A stretch of DNA of 64,000 nt, taken from NCBI RefSeq assembly GCF_025263685.1, contig NZ_CP092109.1, positions 558,001 to 622,000 on the forward strand, given 5' to 3'. Below the pieces are notes generated by a model. The model worked only from the letters and a program-made list of their open reading frames with translations, was not told where the DNA came from and did not search any database. Position numbers and translations under genes: made by a program. Numbering within the stretch: position 1 is the first letter of the stretch; the number at the start of each line of letters is the position of its first letter. The stretch comes from Geoalkalibacter halelectricus. Its GTDB lineage: Bacteria > Desulfobacterota > Desulfuromonadia > Desulfuromonadales > Geoalkalibacteraceae. Of this stretch, positions 53,074 to 62,559 are shown piece by piece.

Positions 53074-53174
53074 AAGGTTCCTCCAGGCGGCCGTGGAGCC
53101 GCGGAAAGGCCATGATCGGGGTGCAAAAACAAGTGCGGGTCAGTGGCGCCCCGGCGCCGGCCCGTCGACTTCTC

Positions 53175-53202
53175 AAGATAATCCTTGATCGGTCCCTGTC
53201 AA
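53175..53202 (-). promoter_or_regulatory. Sigma-70 promoter of lon
   Basis: On the minus strand TTGACA (53202-53197) and TATCTT (53180-53175) with a 16-base spacer, 102 bases before the lon start. No heat-shock sigma-32 sequence was convincing. Confidence 0.6.
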
Positions 53203-53266
53203 GACGGCGATTTTGCTCGCACCATACCCGAGAACGCGCGCGCCTGTCCAGATAGCTCAAGGTGGG

Positions 53267-54034
53267 CTAGGCCAAATGCCAGTTAAATCCACGCTCGAAG
53301 GCCAGGGTGCCCTCTTCGAAGGTGCGTTCACGGAAATCCAACCCGCCGTGGGCATCCAGACGCAGGAGCGTCGCGCAGCGCGTGCCGTAGTCGGCACTCT
53401 CGATGAAGCGTGACCCCAAGACGCGCTCCCACGCCAAACCAACGCCCGTATCGGGCAGTTCGGCGTCGGGCGGGCGGCGCCGGTCGGCCAACAGGGCGAA
53501 AAGAGCCGCACTCGACGGTGGCTCGCGCTTCTGGAGCAAGGCGCTGAGGTCCGCGCGGGCGTCGCGCACCTTGGGCCAGGGCGTATCGAGCAGGGCATTG
53601 CTCAGGCCGTAGACTCCCGGCGCCAGGCGGCGCGGCGGACCGGCGCCGCGATTGGAAAAATACCAGACCTCGCGGCCCGCGCCCAGCAACAGGTTGAAGC
53701 CGGGAAAACGCGCGGCATGCGGCGCCAGGGCATGCAGAAAGGCACCGGGATCGGCGGCCCCGCACAGATAGGCGCGCACCAACCGCCCCCGCGAATGCCG
53801 ACCCGGTTGGATGTCCTGGGGATTGCGCACATTGGTCACCGCCGCCCAGCGCCCCGCGCGGGTCACTCCCATCCAGGTGCCGCCGGCCTGCAAATCGCGG
53901 CCCGCCAGGACCGCGGGGCAGATATCCCAAAAATCCGCCGCCGCCGTCGGGCGACGATAGAATTCATCGCGATTGGCGGCCAGAATCAGGGGCAGATCAG
54001 CACGCGCCGCGACGCCCAGAACGATCAGGCACAT
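53267..54034 (-). CDS. NRDE-domain (TANGO2-like) protein
   Basis: A 255-residue protein starting MCLIVLGVAARADLPLILAANRDEFY, the NRDE signature, followed by GRDLQAGGTWMGVTRAGRWAAVTN and TRPGRHSRG-like patterns. The N-terminal Cys suggests the Ntn-hydrolase-type fold. TANGO2 homologues are tied to heme or lipid handling. Overlaps the methyltransferase by ten bases. Confidence 0.88.
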   Translation of the reverse strand: MCLIVLGVAARADLPLILAANRDEFYRRPTAAADFWDICPAVLAGRDLQAGGTWMGVTRAGRWAAVTNVRNPQDIQPGRHSRGRLVRAYLCGAADPGAFLHALAPHAARFPGFNLLLGAGREVWYFSNRGAGPPRRLAPGVYGLSNALLDTPWPKVRDARADLSALLQKREPPSSAALFALLADRRRPPDAELPDTGVGLAWERVLGSRFIESADYGTRCATLLRLDAHGGLDFRERTFEEGTLAFERGFNWHLA

Positions 54035-54606
54035 GGGGTCTGGGGCTTGCGGGCGACGATGCCGGCCAAGCTGCCGCCTTTGCTGGAGGGCTCCAGCCCC
54101 TCTTCATGAAGCAGTACCTCCCAGCCGGCGAAAATGCGCGGCAATTCACCCGACTCCAAAACAAAATCGGCATTGGGCGCCTTGCCGGGGAAATCTCCGG
54201 CATGGCTGAAGGTGCGCAGCACCACGACTCCGCCGGGGCGTACCGCCTCCCGCAGCGCCGGCAGCAGCGAGCGCTGCAGAAAGAAAAAGTCCAGCACCAC
54301 GTCGAAAGTTCCCCTCCCCAGATCGGGCAGGGTTTCCAAATCGCAGTGGCGGGTTTGGAGCGCATAGCCGCGGCGGCGCGCCTCGTCCGCCAGTTGCTTG
54401 AGGCCCTCGGCGGCGATATCCACCGCCGTCACCGCATAGCCGCGCTCGGCCATGAACAAGGCGTTGCGGCCCCGCCCGCAGGCCACATCGAGCAGGCTCC
54501 CGGCGGGCAGCAGGGGCAATACGTGCACCAGCCAGGGGTCGGGCACCCAGGGATTTTGCGCACGCTCCTGCCAGCGCGCGTTCCATTTACCGGCATCGTC
54601 GTTCAT
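54025..54606 (-). CDS. SAM-dependent methyltransferase (TehB-like)
   Basis: A 193-residue class I methyltransferase: WVPDPWLVHVLP, motif I LLDVACGRGRNALFM, AVDIAAEGLKQLAD, and VVLDFFFLQRSLLPAL. The start at ATG 54606 has a weak site; an upstream in-frame ATG is possible. Related to tellurite resistance TehB enzymes, substrate unknown. Confidence 0.87.
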   Translation of the reverse strand: MNDDAGKWNARWQERAQNPWVPDPWLVHVLPLLPAGSLLDVACGRGRNALFMAERGYAVTAVDIAAEGLKQLADEARRRGYALQTRHCDLETLPDLGRGTFDVVLDFFFLQRSLLPALREAVRPGGVVVLRTFSHAGDFPGKAPNADFVLESGELPRIFAGWEVLLHEEGLEPSSKGGSLAGIVARKPQTPCA

Positions 54607-54782
54607 CGTTCGTTTCTCGCTCTTGAGGATAGGCATGCCGCAAAACGGATCGGTTTCATAGTCCACCTTCTCCAAGCGTCCGTCAAGGGCGGCGTTGGCC
54701 AAGGTGCGCGGATTGGGTCGCGCCCGCACAGCGCTTCTGCTAAGCTAACGACCAATCCATACTTCCTTGCCAGGGTATCGCC

Positions 54783-56138
54783 ATGGTCCGCCGCTCAAGA
54801 TTTTATCTTCTCCTCTCCCTGCTTTTGCTGCTGCTCAGCGCCTGCGCCCCGCGGACGCAGGGCGTGGCCGATCTTGAACGCTATGCGCAGACGGCCGCCG
54901 CCTACCTCGACGGCGTCGCCGCCGACGCCGCCCTTCTCGCCCCGGGCGTGCAACAAAACCTGGATGACGATTTCGACCGGCGCTTTTTCGCCCCCTGGCA
55001 CCAGCAAGGCGCCACCCTCGGCGCCCAGGAGGCCTTCTGGGGGCTGACCTCCTACGGCAAGCGCCAGGGCTTCGCCGAAAACCTTCAGCCACTCTCGGCG
55101 GAGCGCTGGGAGGATCTGGTCGCATCTCTCAATCAGGACGCCTATCCCAGCCTGGCGCGGCCGGCGATCAGCGTGCGCAACACCGCCCTGCGGATTTTCC
55201 CCACCGCCCGGCCCTTTTTTCTCGACCCTAAACTGCCGGGCGAGGGCTACCCCTTCGACTATTTCCAGAATTCCGCCCTGTGGGTCGGCACACCGGTCCT
55301 GGTGACCCATGTCTCCGCCGACGGCGCCTGGTACTTCGTCGAGGCGGGCTTGGCCTCCGGTTGGCTGCCGGCCCTGGATCTGGCCTGGACCGACGAGGAT
55401 TTTCGGCGGGATTATGAAACCGGGCGCTACGCGGTTCTGCTGCGCGATGACCTGAGCTTGCACGACGAGCAGGGGGATTTCCTGGTGCGGACGCACATCG
55501 GAGCGGTCTTTCCCCTGCTCGAGCAAAGCCCGGAGGAACTGCGCCTGCTGATCCCGCTACGCACCGTCGACGGCCGGGCGCAGGCGCGCAGCGTCCGCGT
55601 CCCCGTCCAGGATGCCGCCCCCAAGCCCCTGCCCCTGACGCCCCGGCGCATCGCCGCCATCGCCGACGCCATGGCCGGACAGCTCTACGGCTGGGGTGGG
55701 CTGTATGAAAACCGCGACTGCTCGGCGTTTCTACGCGATCTGTTCACCCCCTTCGGGGTCTGGCTGCCGCGCAATTCCGGCGCCCAGGCCCAGACCGGAA
55801 CCTTTGTCGATCTGCAAGACCTCTCCCCCGCCGCCAAAAAGGCGGCCCTGCAAGACTCGGGCATCCCCTTCTACAGCCTGGTGTGGCTCAGGGGCCACAC
55901 CGCGTTGTACCTCGGCGTCGACCCGCGCAGCGGCGAACCCCTGCTGCTGCACAATCTCTGGGCGGCGCGCACTCACGACTGGCGCGGGCGCGAAGGCCGC
56001 GCCCTGATCGGCCGCCTGGCGGTCACCAGCCTGCACCCCGGCGAGGAACGCCGCGACGTCAGGCGCAACGGTTTTCTGGAACGAATTCTTGGGGTGACCC
56101 TGCTACCGGGTGTGGAGGGGAAATCATCGGAGCATTGA
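54783..56138 (+). CDS. NlpC/P60 endopeptidase lipoprotein with SH3-like domain
   Basis: A 451-residue lipoprotein: lipobox LLSAC (Cys near 20), N-terminal alpha domain, an SH3-like middle (ISVRNTALRIFPTARPFF, with VSADGAWYFVEAGLASGWLPALDLAW) and a C-terminal NlpC/P60 domain. Catalytic Cys in YENRDCSAFLRDLF and His in RGHTALYLG. It would cut peptidoglycan stem peptides at the outer membrane. A rare plus-strand gene among minus-strand ones. Confidence 0.88.
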   Translation: MVRRSRFYLLLSLLLLLLSACAPRTQGVADLERYAQTAAAYLDGVAADAALLAPGVQQNLDDDFDRRFFAPWHQQGATLGAQEAFWGLTSYGKRQGFAENLQPLSAERWEDLVASLNQDAYPSLARPAISVRNTALRIFPTARPFFLDPKLPGEGYPFDYFQNSALWVGTPVLVTHVSADGAWYFVEAGLASGWLPALDLAWTDEDFRRDYETGRYAVLLRDDLSLHDEQGDFLVRTHIGAVFPLLEQSPEELRLLIPLRTVDGRAQARSVRVPVQDAAPKPLPLTPRRIAAIADAMAGQLYGWGGLYENRDCSAFLRDLFTPFGVWLPRNSGAQAQTGTFVDLQDLSPAAKKAALQDSGIPFYSLVWLRGHTALYLGVDPRSGEPLLLHNLWAARTHDWRGREGRALIGRLAVTSLHPGEERRDVRRNGFLERILGVTLLPGVEGKSSEH

Positions 56139-56155
56139 TGATGTGTGAGGTCTGC

Positions 56156-56476
56156 TCAGGCCGCCAGGGTTTTTAGCCTTTGCAGGGTATCTGGATATTT
56201 TCTGACCAGCAAAATCAGCGCCGCCGCTTGATCATTGGGCTTGGACCGACCCTGTTCCCATTTTTCCAGGGTGCGCGGCGAAATGTGCAATTCACGGGCA
56301 AAGACGGCCCGTGACAGGTTCAACTCCTCCCGGGTTTGCCGGATCAACGCGGGGGTGATCTCCAATGGGGCCGGTTCCTGAACCTCATAATGGCGCAGGG
56401 TGATCTTCCCCCTTTGATGTTGCTGAATCTCGCTGATGGATTCGGACAACTCTTGGAAAAGATTTCGCTTCTTCAT
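56156..56476 (-). CDS. HigA-type antitoxin with helix-turn-helix
   Basis: A 106-residue protein with a central XRE-type helix-turn-helix (LIRQTREELNLSRAVFARELHISPRTLEKWEQG). It would bind the operator and neutralise the toxin. Start ATG 56476 overlaps the toxin stop (ATGA). Toxin-first order is that of higBA and relBE-like loci with an inverted order. Confidence 0.9.
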   Translation of the reverse strand: MKKRNLFQELSESISEIQQHQRGKITLRHYEVQEPAPLEITPALIRQTREELNLSRAVFARELHISPRTLEKWEQGRSKPNDQAAALILLVRKYPDTLQRLKTLAA

Positions 56477-56790
56477 TGGTTCCACACCTCCACCATTTTC
56501 CGCAATGCCGCCACTTCCTCCGGACTCAAATCCGTAACCTCGTTTTTTGCATAGAGGGTCAACAGGTAAATCTGCTTCTCCCGAACCTGCCAGTAATAAA
56601 TGACTCTCAGCCCTCCTCTTTTTCCCTGGCCGGACGCGCGCCATCTAAGCTTTCGCAGGCCCCCACTTCCCTTGACAATCGCGCCGGCTTCGGGATTCTC
56701 CGCAAGAAACAGTTGCAGTCCGCGAAACTCATCCTCGGTGAGATAATTCGCCAGGTAGCGGCGAAAGATGCTGGATTCAATGAACAACAC
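56473..56790 (-). CDS. RelE/HigB-type toxin
   Basis: A 105-residue toxin: FIESSIFRRYLANYLTEDEF, LRKLRWRASGQGKRGGLRVIYYW and LLTLYAKNEVTDLS. This is the RelE/HigB pattern for mRNA cleavage on ribosomes. The start was set at GTG 56790, ten bases after GGGGAG; an upstream in-frame TTG is less likely. An operator-like inverted repeat sits just before it. Confidence 0.88.
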   Translation of the reverse strand: MLFIESSIFRRYLANYLTEDEFRGLQLFLAENPEAGAIVKGSGGLRKLRWRASGQGKRGGLRVIYYWQVREKQIYLLTLYAKNEVTDLSPEEVAALRKMVEVWNQ

Positions 56791-56793
56791 CCT

Positions 56794-56818
56794 AAGTATA
56801 CTCCCCTGGCGTACACTT
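56794..56818. promoter_or_regulatory. Operator-like inverted repeat of the toxin-antitoxin pair
   Basis: AAGTATAC-N9-GTACACTT (one mismatch between arms) directly upstream of the toxin start. A suitable site for the antitoxin helix-turn-helix. Confidence 0.6.
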
Positions 56819-56915
56819 TTCAAACCTCAAGAACAACCCATCCTCAAAAAACACCAGCGGGAGATCCTCCGCGGACCTCCCGCTGCAATGCAATCGGACA
56901 CCAACAACTAAAATA

Positions 56916-58490
<1,575 letters not shown>

Positions 58491-58893
58491 GACTCCGCTT
58501 CACCTCTTTAAATGGATTGGCCGCCGGGCGACGAGCGCCCGCGCGGCAAGCCTTCCTTTAACAAATTTACTCAAAATAAAAAAGAAAAAACCGGCCCCGA
58601 AGCCAATCATTTTGCCGACAAAAATCGGCCGCGGCAAAAAAAATCGGGTAAAATACGATGGTATCGACGGGCCGCAAAGTTGCGGCGGCGGTTACCTTTG
58701 CGCTTTAAAACAGGAGTTCCTTATTGTATAGTTAAATTTTTAATGTGCTAAACAGGACGGGGTGTCCCGTCGTCATTGCCATGGAGTTGTTGTGCTTGGC
58801 TCCTCCGCATGAAAAAAAGTCTTGCGGAATTGATAGCCTTCACAGCGCCAACCACACCGATGCGACCCTTAAACCACGGAGGAGGCCAAAAGC
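58491..58893. other. Divergent promoter region between two PEP carboxykinases
   Basis: A 400-base region with AT-rich stretches and several hairpins: GCCGA-CAAAAA-TCGGC (58614-58629, inside a larger TTTTGCCG/CGGCAAAA repeat), GCCGCAA-AG-TTGCGGC flanked by GGTA and TACC (about 58658-58696), and GACGGG-GTGT-CCCGTC (about 58757-58772). They sit between pckA and pckG and could be operators or leader structures. No gene is seen. Confidence 0.55.
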
Positions 58894-60747
58894 ATGAGCT
58901 ACCAGGTGCCGAGGAACGACAAGCTGCTCAAATGGGTAGAGGAGATGAGCGCCCTGTGCCAGCCGGACAACATCCACTGGTGCGACGGCTCCCAGGAAGA
59001 ATACGACCACTTCTGCGAACTTCTGGTCAAGGCCGGAACCTTCCGCAAGCTCAACCCCGAAAAGCGTCCCAACAGCTACCTGGCCTGGTCTGATCCCATC
59101 GACGTGGCGCGCGTCGAGGACCGCACCTTCATCTGCAGCATCTCCAAGAACGACGCCGGGCCCACCAACAACTGGATGAATCCCAAGGAGATGAAGGAGA
59201 AACTCCGCGGCCTGTTCAAGGGTTGCATGAAGGGCCGCACCATGTACGTCATTCCCTTCAGCATGGGGCCGCTGGGCTCGCCCATCGCCAAGATCGGCGT
59301 CGAGATCTCCGACTCGCCCTATGTGGCCGTCAACATGCGCATCATGGCGCGCATGGGCAAGGCGGTGCTCGACGTGCTCGGCAACGGCGAGTTCATCCCC
59401 TGCATGCACTCCATCGGCGCGCCCCTTGAGCCCGGGCAGCAGGACAGCCCCTGGCCCTGCAACCCGGAGAAATACATCGTGCATTTCCCCGAGGAACGCG
59501 CCATTTGGTCCTTCGGCTCGGGCTACGGCGGCAACGCCCTGCTCGGCAAAAAATGCCTGGCCCTGCGCATCGCCTCCAAAATCGGCAAGGACGAAGGCTG
59601 GCTGGCCGAACACATGCTGATTCTCGGCGTGGAATCACCCGAGGGCGACAAGACCTATGTCGGCGCCGCCTTCCCCAGCGCCTGCGGCAAGACCAACTTC
59701 GCCATGCTCATTCCGCCCAAGAACTTCACCGACAAGGGCTGGAAAGTGACCACCATCGGCGACGACATCGCCTGGATCAAGCCCGGCCCCGACGGCAAGA
59801 TCTACGCCATCAACCCCGAATACGGCTACTTCGGCGTGGCGCCGGGCACCAACGCCAAGACCAATCCCAACGCCATGGCCTCCTGCGCCGCCAACAGCAT
59901 CTTCACCAACGTGGCCCTCACCCCCGACGGCGATGTCTGGTGGGAAGGCATGACCGACGAGCCGCCGGAAAAACTCATCGACTGGCAGGGCAAGGAGTGG
60001 ACGCCCGGCTGCGGCCGTCCCGCCGCGCACCCCAACGCGCGCTTCACCGCGCCGGCCTCCCAGTGCCCCTCCATCGATCCGGACTGGGAAAACCCCAAGG
60101 GCGTACCCATTTCCGCCTTTATCTTCGGCGGCCGGCGCAAGAACACCATTCCCCTGGTCTACCAGTCCTTCAACTGGAGCTACGGCGTCTATCTGGCCGC
60201 CACCATGGGCTCGGAGACCACGGCGGCCGCTGTCGGCGCCACCGGCAACGTGCGCCGCGACCCCTTCGCCATGCTGCCCTTCTGCGGCTACCACATGGCC
60301 GACTACTTCAGCCACTGGCTGCAGTTCGGCCGCACCATTCCGCGCCCGCCGCGCATCTTCAGCGTCAACTGGTTCCAGAAAGATGCCGACGGCAAGTTCG
60401 TCTGGCCCGGCTACGGCGAGAACATGCGCGTGCTCAAGTGGATCGTCGAGCGGGTCACCGGCCGCACCGGCGCCGTGGAAAGCCCGCTGGGCTGGATGCC
60501 GCGCTACCAGGACATCGACTGGGAAGGGCTTAACATCAGCCGCGAGAAATTCCACGAGATGATGGCCGTGGATCGCGACCAGTGGAACGATGAGCTGGTG
60601 GCCCACGAAGAGCTGTTCATGAAACTCTTCGATCGCATGCCCAAGGAGTTCCTGCACATCCGTGAGCTGATCACATCGAGCCTGTGGCGTTCGCCCGAGC
60701 ACTGGGAGCAGATCGGCGACGTGCATCCCGAGGGCTGGAACGAGTAA
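58894..60747 (+). CDS. pckG: PEP carboxykinase (GTP)
   Basis: A 617-residue GTP-dependent enzyme: [42 protein letters not shown], the P-loop with the hyperreactive Cys ([15 protein letters not shown], about residue 265) and the metal site [13 protein letters not shown] 58894 follows GGAGGAGG. It is not related in sequence to the ATP type next door, although it does the same reaction with GTP. The pair could allow direction control of the PEP-oxaloacetate node. Confidence 0.96.
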   Translation: MSYQVPRNDKLLKWVEEMSALCQPDNIHWCDGSQEEYDHFCELLVKAGTFRKLNPEKRPNSYLAWSDPIDVARVEDRTFICSISKNDAGPTNNWMNPKEMKEKLRGLFKGCMKGRTMYVIPFSMGPLGSPIAKIGVEISDSPYVAVNMRIMARMGKAVLDVLGNGEFIPCMHSIGAPLEPGQQDSPWPCNPEKYIVHFPEERAIWSFGSGYGGNALLGKKCLALRIASKIGKDEGWLAEHMLILGVESPEGDKTYVGAAFPSACGKTNFAMLIPPKNFTDKGWKVTTIGDDIAWIKPGPDGKIYAINPEYGYFGVAPGTNAKTNPNAMASCAANSIFTNVALTPDGDVWWEGMTDEPPEKLIDWQGKEWTPGCGRPAAHPNARFTAPASQCPSIDPDWENPKGVPISAFIFGGRRKNTIPLVYQSFNWSYGVYLAATMGSETTAAAVGATGNVRRDPFAMLPFCGYHMADYFSHWLQFGRTIPRPPRIFSVNWFQKDADGKFVWPGYGENMRVLKWIVERVTGRTGAVESPLGWMPRYQDIDWEGLNISREKFHEMMAVDRDQWNDELVAHEELFMKLFDRMPKEFLHIRELITSSLWRSPEHWEQIGDVHPEGWNE

Positions 60748-60763
60748 TCAGCCACAAGATCCG

Positions 60764-60812
60764 ACAAAACAAAGCGGGGCGGCTCTCCTGGGGCCGTCCC
60801 GCTTTGTTTTGT
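60764..60812. terminator. Bidirectional terminator between pckG and the cytochrome gene
   Basis: Long stem ACAAAACAAAGCGGGGCGGC / GCCGTCCCGCTTTGTTTTGT with A-rich and T-rich ends; serves pckG and the convergent cytochrome gene. Confidence 0.85.
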
Positions 60813-60827
60813 CCGTCGCTGAAACCC

Positions 60828-61223
60828 TCAGCCGCCGGCGCGGGCGCGGATGTGGGCCACCAGTTGCCAGATCTGCTCCTCGCTCAAATGCGGCCCCCAG
60901 GCCGGCATCACCGAGCCGCGCGCGGCAAAGGGTTCGACGTTCTTGCCCGTTTCGATGCGCCAGTAGAGGTAGGCCGAATCCAGGCTGCGGTAGATCGCGG
61001 CGCTGAAATCCATGGCCGGCGGCTGGAAGAAATCGGCGCGCCCGCTGCGCCCCTCGGCGGGCGTGCCATGGCAGGCAACGCAGTGCCGGCGAAACAGCGC
61101 GGCGCCCGCGGCGCGCTGGGCGGGATCTTCAAGGAAACCCCGCGGCGCCTGGCGCTCGGGATAGGCCGGCGGACGCTCGGTGCAGGCGCCAAGGAGCAGG
61201 ACGCAAAGCAGCAGCGCCGTCAC
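60828..61223 (-). CDS. Cytochrome c lipoprotein
   Basis: A 131-residue exported c-type cytochrome: lipobox LLGAC after a short hydrophobic region (VTALLLCVLLLGAC), one heme motif RHCVACHG, and a distal Met candidate in GSVMPAWGPHLSEEQIWQL. The start is uncertain: GTG 61223 comes directly after a palindromic repeat and has no clear Shine-Dalgarno; a longer frame would translate the repeat. It follows the hydrogenase genes and may take electrons from them. Confidence 0.78.
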   Translation of the reverse strand: MTALLLCVLLLGACTERPPAYPERQAPRGFLEDPAQRAAGAALFRRHCVACHGTPAEGRSGRADFFQPPAMDFSAAIYRSLDSAYLYWRIETGKNVEPFAARGSVMPAWGPHLSEEQIWQLVAHIRARAGG

Positions 61224-61225
61224 CC

Positions 61226-61273
61226 GTAGGGGCGGATTGCATCCGCCCCGGGCGCACATCGGTGCGCCCCTAC
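61226..61273. repeat. GTAGGGGC double-hairpin element upstream of the cytochrome
   Basis: GTAGGGGCGGAT-TGC-ATCCGCCCC, GGG linker, then GCGCACA-TCG-GTGCGC and CCCTAC. It abuts the cytochrome start codon, where a ribosome site is expected. Confidence 0.85.
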
Positions 61274-61321
61274 GGCGGGCGGGATTGGTAGAAGGCGAGG
61301 AATTTAAAACCACACATCCAT

Positions 61322-61372
61322 GTAGGGGCGAGGCACTGCCTCGCCCTGGGCGACCCAGCGGGTCGCCCCTAC
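61322..61372. repeat. GTAGGGGC double-hairpin element near hyaD
   Basis: GTAGGGGCGAGGC-ACT-GCCTCGCCC, TGGG, then GCGACCC-AGC-GGGTCGC and CCCTAC. Lies between the cytochrome gene and hyaD, 50 bases from the previous copy. Confidence 0.85.
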
Positions 61373-61399
61373 GCCGGTCGGCATCGTGGATTTTGCCCA

Positions 61400-61879
61400 T
61401 CAGGCCGCCTTGCGCCATGCCACCCCCCAGCGCCGCAACTCCTCCAGCACCGCCTCGACCACCCGCGGCAGGACCTCGGCAACCGGTTCGGTCATCTCCA
61501 GACACATCTCGATGCAACCCGGCTGCACGCCCCAGAACACGATTTCTCCGGGCAGACAGCCCTGCAGCTCGGCCACCGCCAGCAGATCCTTGAGACCCAT
61601 CTGATGCACCGAGAGTTTTTCGGCGAAGGCGCGCGGCACCTCCTCGCCTTCCAGGCGAAAGACGCTGCCCGGCCGCGCCTGCATGTCCACCGCATCCACC
61701 AGCAGCAGCCGCGCGACACCCTCCAGACGCGGCAACAGATCCAACCCCAGGGTGCCGCCGTCGAGCACGCTCACCCCTTGCGGGAACACATAATGCTCCT
61801 GCAAATGCTCGACCACCCGCCCACCGAAGGCGTCGTCGCTCATGAGCAGGTTGCCTAGGCCCAGGACCAGAATCGCCAT
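61400..61879 (-). CDS. hyaD: HyaD-type hydrogenase maturation protease
   Basis: A 159-residue endopeptidase: LVLGLGNLLMSDDAFGGRVV (nickel-binding Glu/Asp region), DGGTLGLDLLPRLEGVARLLLVDAVD, and SVHQMGLKDLL with a His ligand. It cleaves the C-terminal extension of the large subunit after nickel insertion. Start overlaps the cytochrome b stop by one base. Confidence 0.93.
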   Translation of the reverse strand: MAILVLGLGNLLMSDDAFGGRVVEHLQEHYVFPQGVSVLDGGTLGLDLLPRLEGVARLLLVDAVDMQARPGSVFRLEGEEVPRAFAEKLSVHQMGLKDLLAVAELQGCLPGEIVFWGVQPGCIEMCLEMTEPVAEVLPRVVEAVLEELRRWGVAWRKAA

Positions 61880-62529
61880 TACAGATCCTTGGGATTGATG
61901 TACTTGTAGCCGCTGAACATGCTGCTCACGGTGCCGTTCATCTCTTTAACGTCCATCAGCCAGGCGCTGTAGATGTGGTTGATGACGAAACCGATGATCA
62001 GCCACATACCCAGGTGGTGCGTCAGGCGCAGCCACTGCGAGTCGATGGGCACCAGCAGCCACCCCAGCAGCACATCCCAGAAGCCGCCCGGCTGGTACAT
62101 GCCGTAAAGGGTAAAGCCGCTCACGATCATCACCAGGTAGAGAAAGAAGATCACCGCGTAGGCCAGGCAGGCCAGGGCGTTGTGCCCCACCTCGTAGGGA
62201 ATCTTCTTGCCGGTGAAGGTGTAATAGCGAAAAAAGCTCAGGGCGTTGGCGCGCCCTTTTTGCGTCGCCCAGGGAAAGAACATGCGCCAGGAGCCGTATT
62301 CGTTGCCGATGAGAAACCAGATGGAGCGGATGATGAAGCTCATCAGAAACACATAGGCCGCGACGAAATGAACGAAGCGCACCCAACCCATGACGTAGGC
62401 TCCGTCGCCGCCGGGAAAGAAGGGGTTGCCGATATAAAAGCCGGTCAAGGAGAGCACCAGGATGCTCACCGCCGTGACCCAATGGGTCAAACGGACGGGG
62501 AACTCCCACACGTAGCGAATTTCAAGCAT
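61879..62529 (-). CDS. hyaC: [NiFe]-hydrogenase b-type cytochrome subunit
   Basis: A 216-residue membrane protein with four transmembrane helices and heme His residues: FPVRLTHWVTAVSILVLSLT, RFVHFVAAYVFLMSFI, GHNALACLAYAVIFF and RLTHHLGMWLIIGFVINH. It anchors the periplasmic hydrogenase and passes electrons to the quinone pool. ATG 62529 follows GGAGG. Confidence 0.93.
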   Translation of the reverse strand: MLEIRYVWEFPVRLTHWVTAVSILVLSLTGFYIGNPFFPGGDGAYVMGWVRFVHFVAAYVFLMSFIIRSIWFLIGNEYGSWRMFFPWATQKGRANALSFFRYYTFTGKKIPYEVGHNALACLAYAVIFFLYLVMIVSGFTLYGMYQPGGFWDVLLGWLLVPIDSQWLRLTHHLGMWLIIGFVINHIYSAWLMDVKEMNGTVSSMFSGYKYINPKDL

Positions 62530-62559
62530 ATATCCTCCGCGAGGCCGAAAACCAATCCC

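Noticed and set aside
58655-58710. Possible c-di-GMP (GEMM) riboswitch before pckG because of a CGCAAAG string
   Set aside because: The other conserved parts (GCAAACC, tetraloop receptor) are missing; only a hairpin remains.
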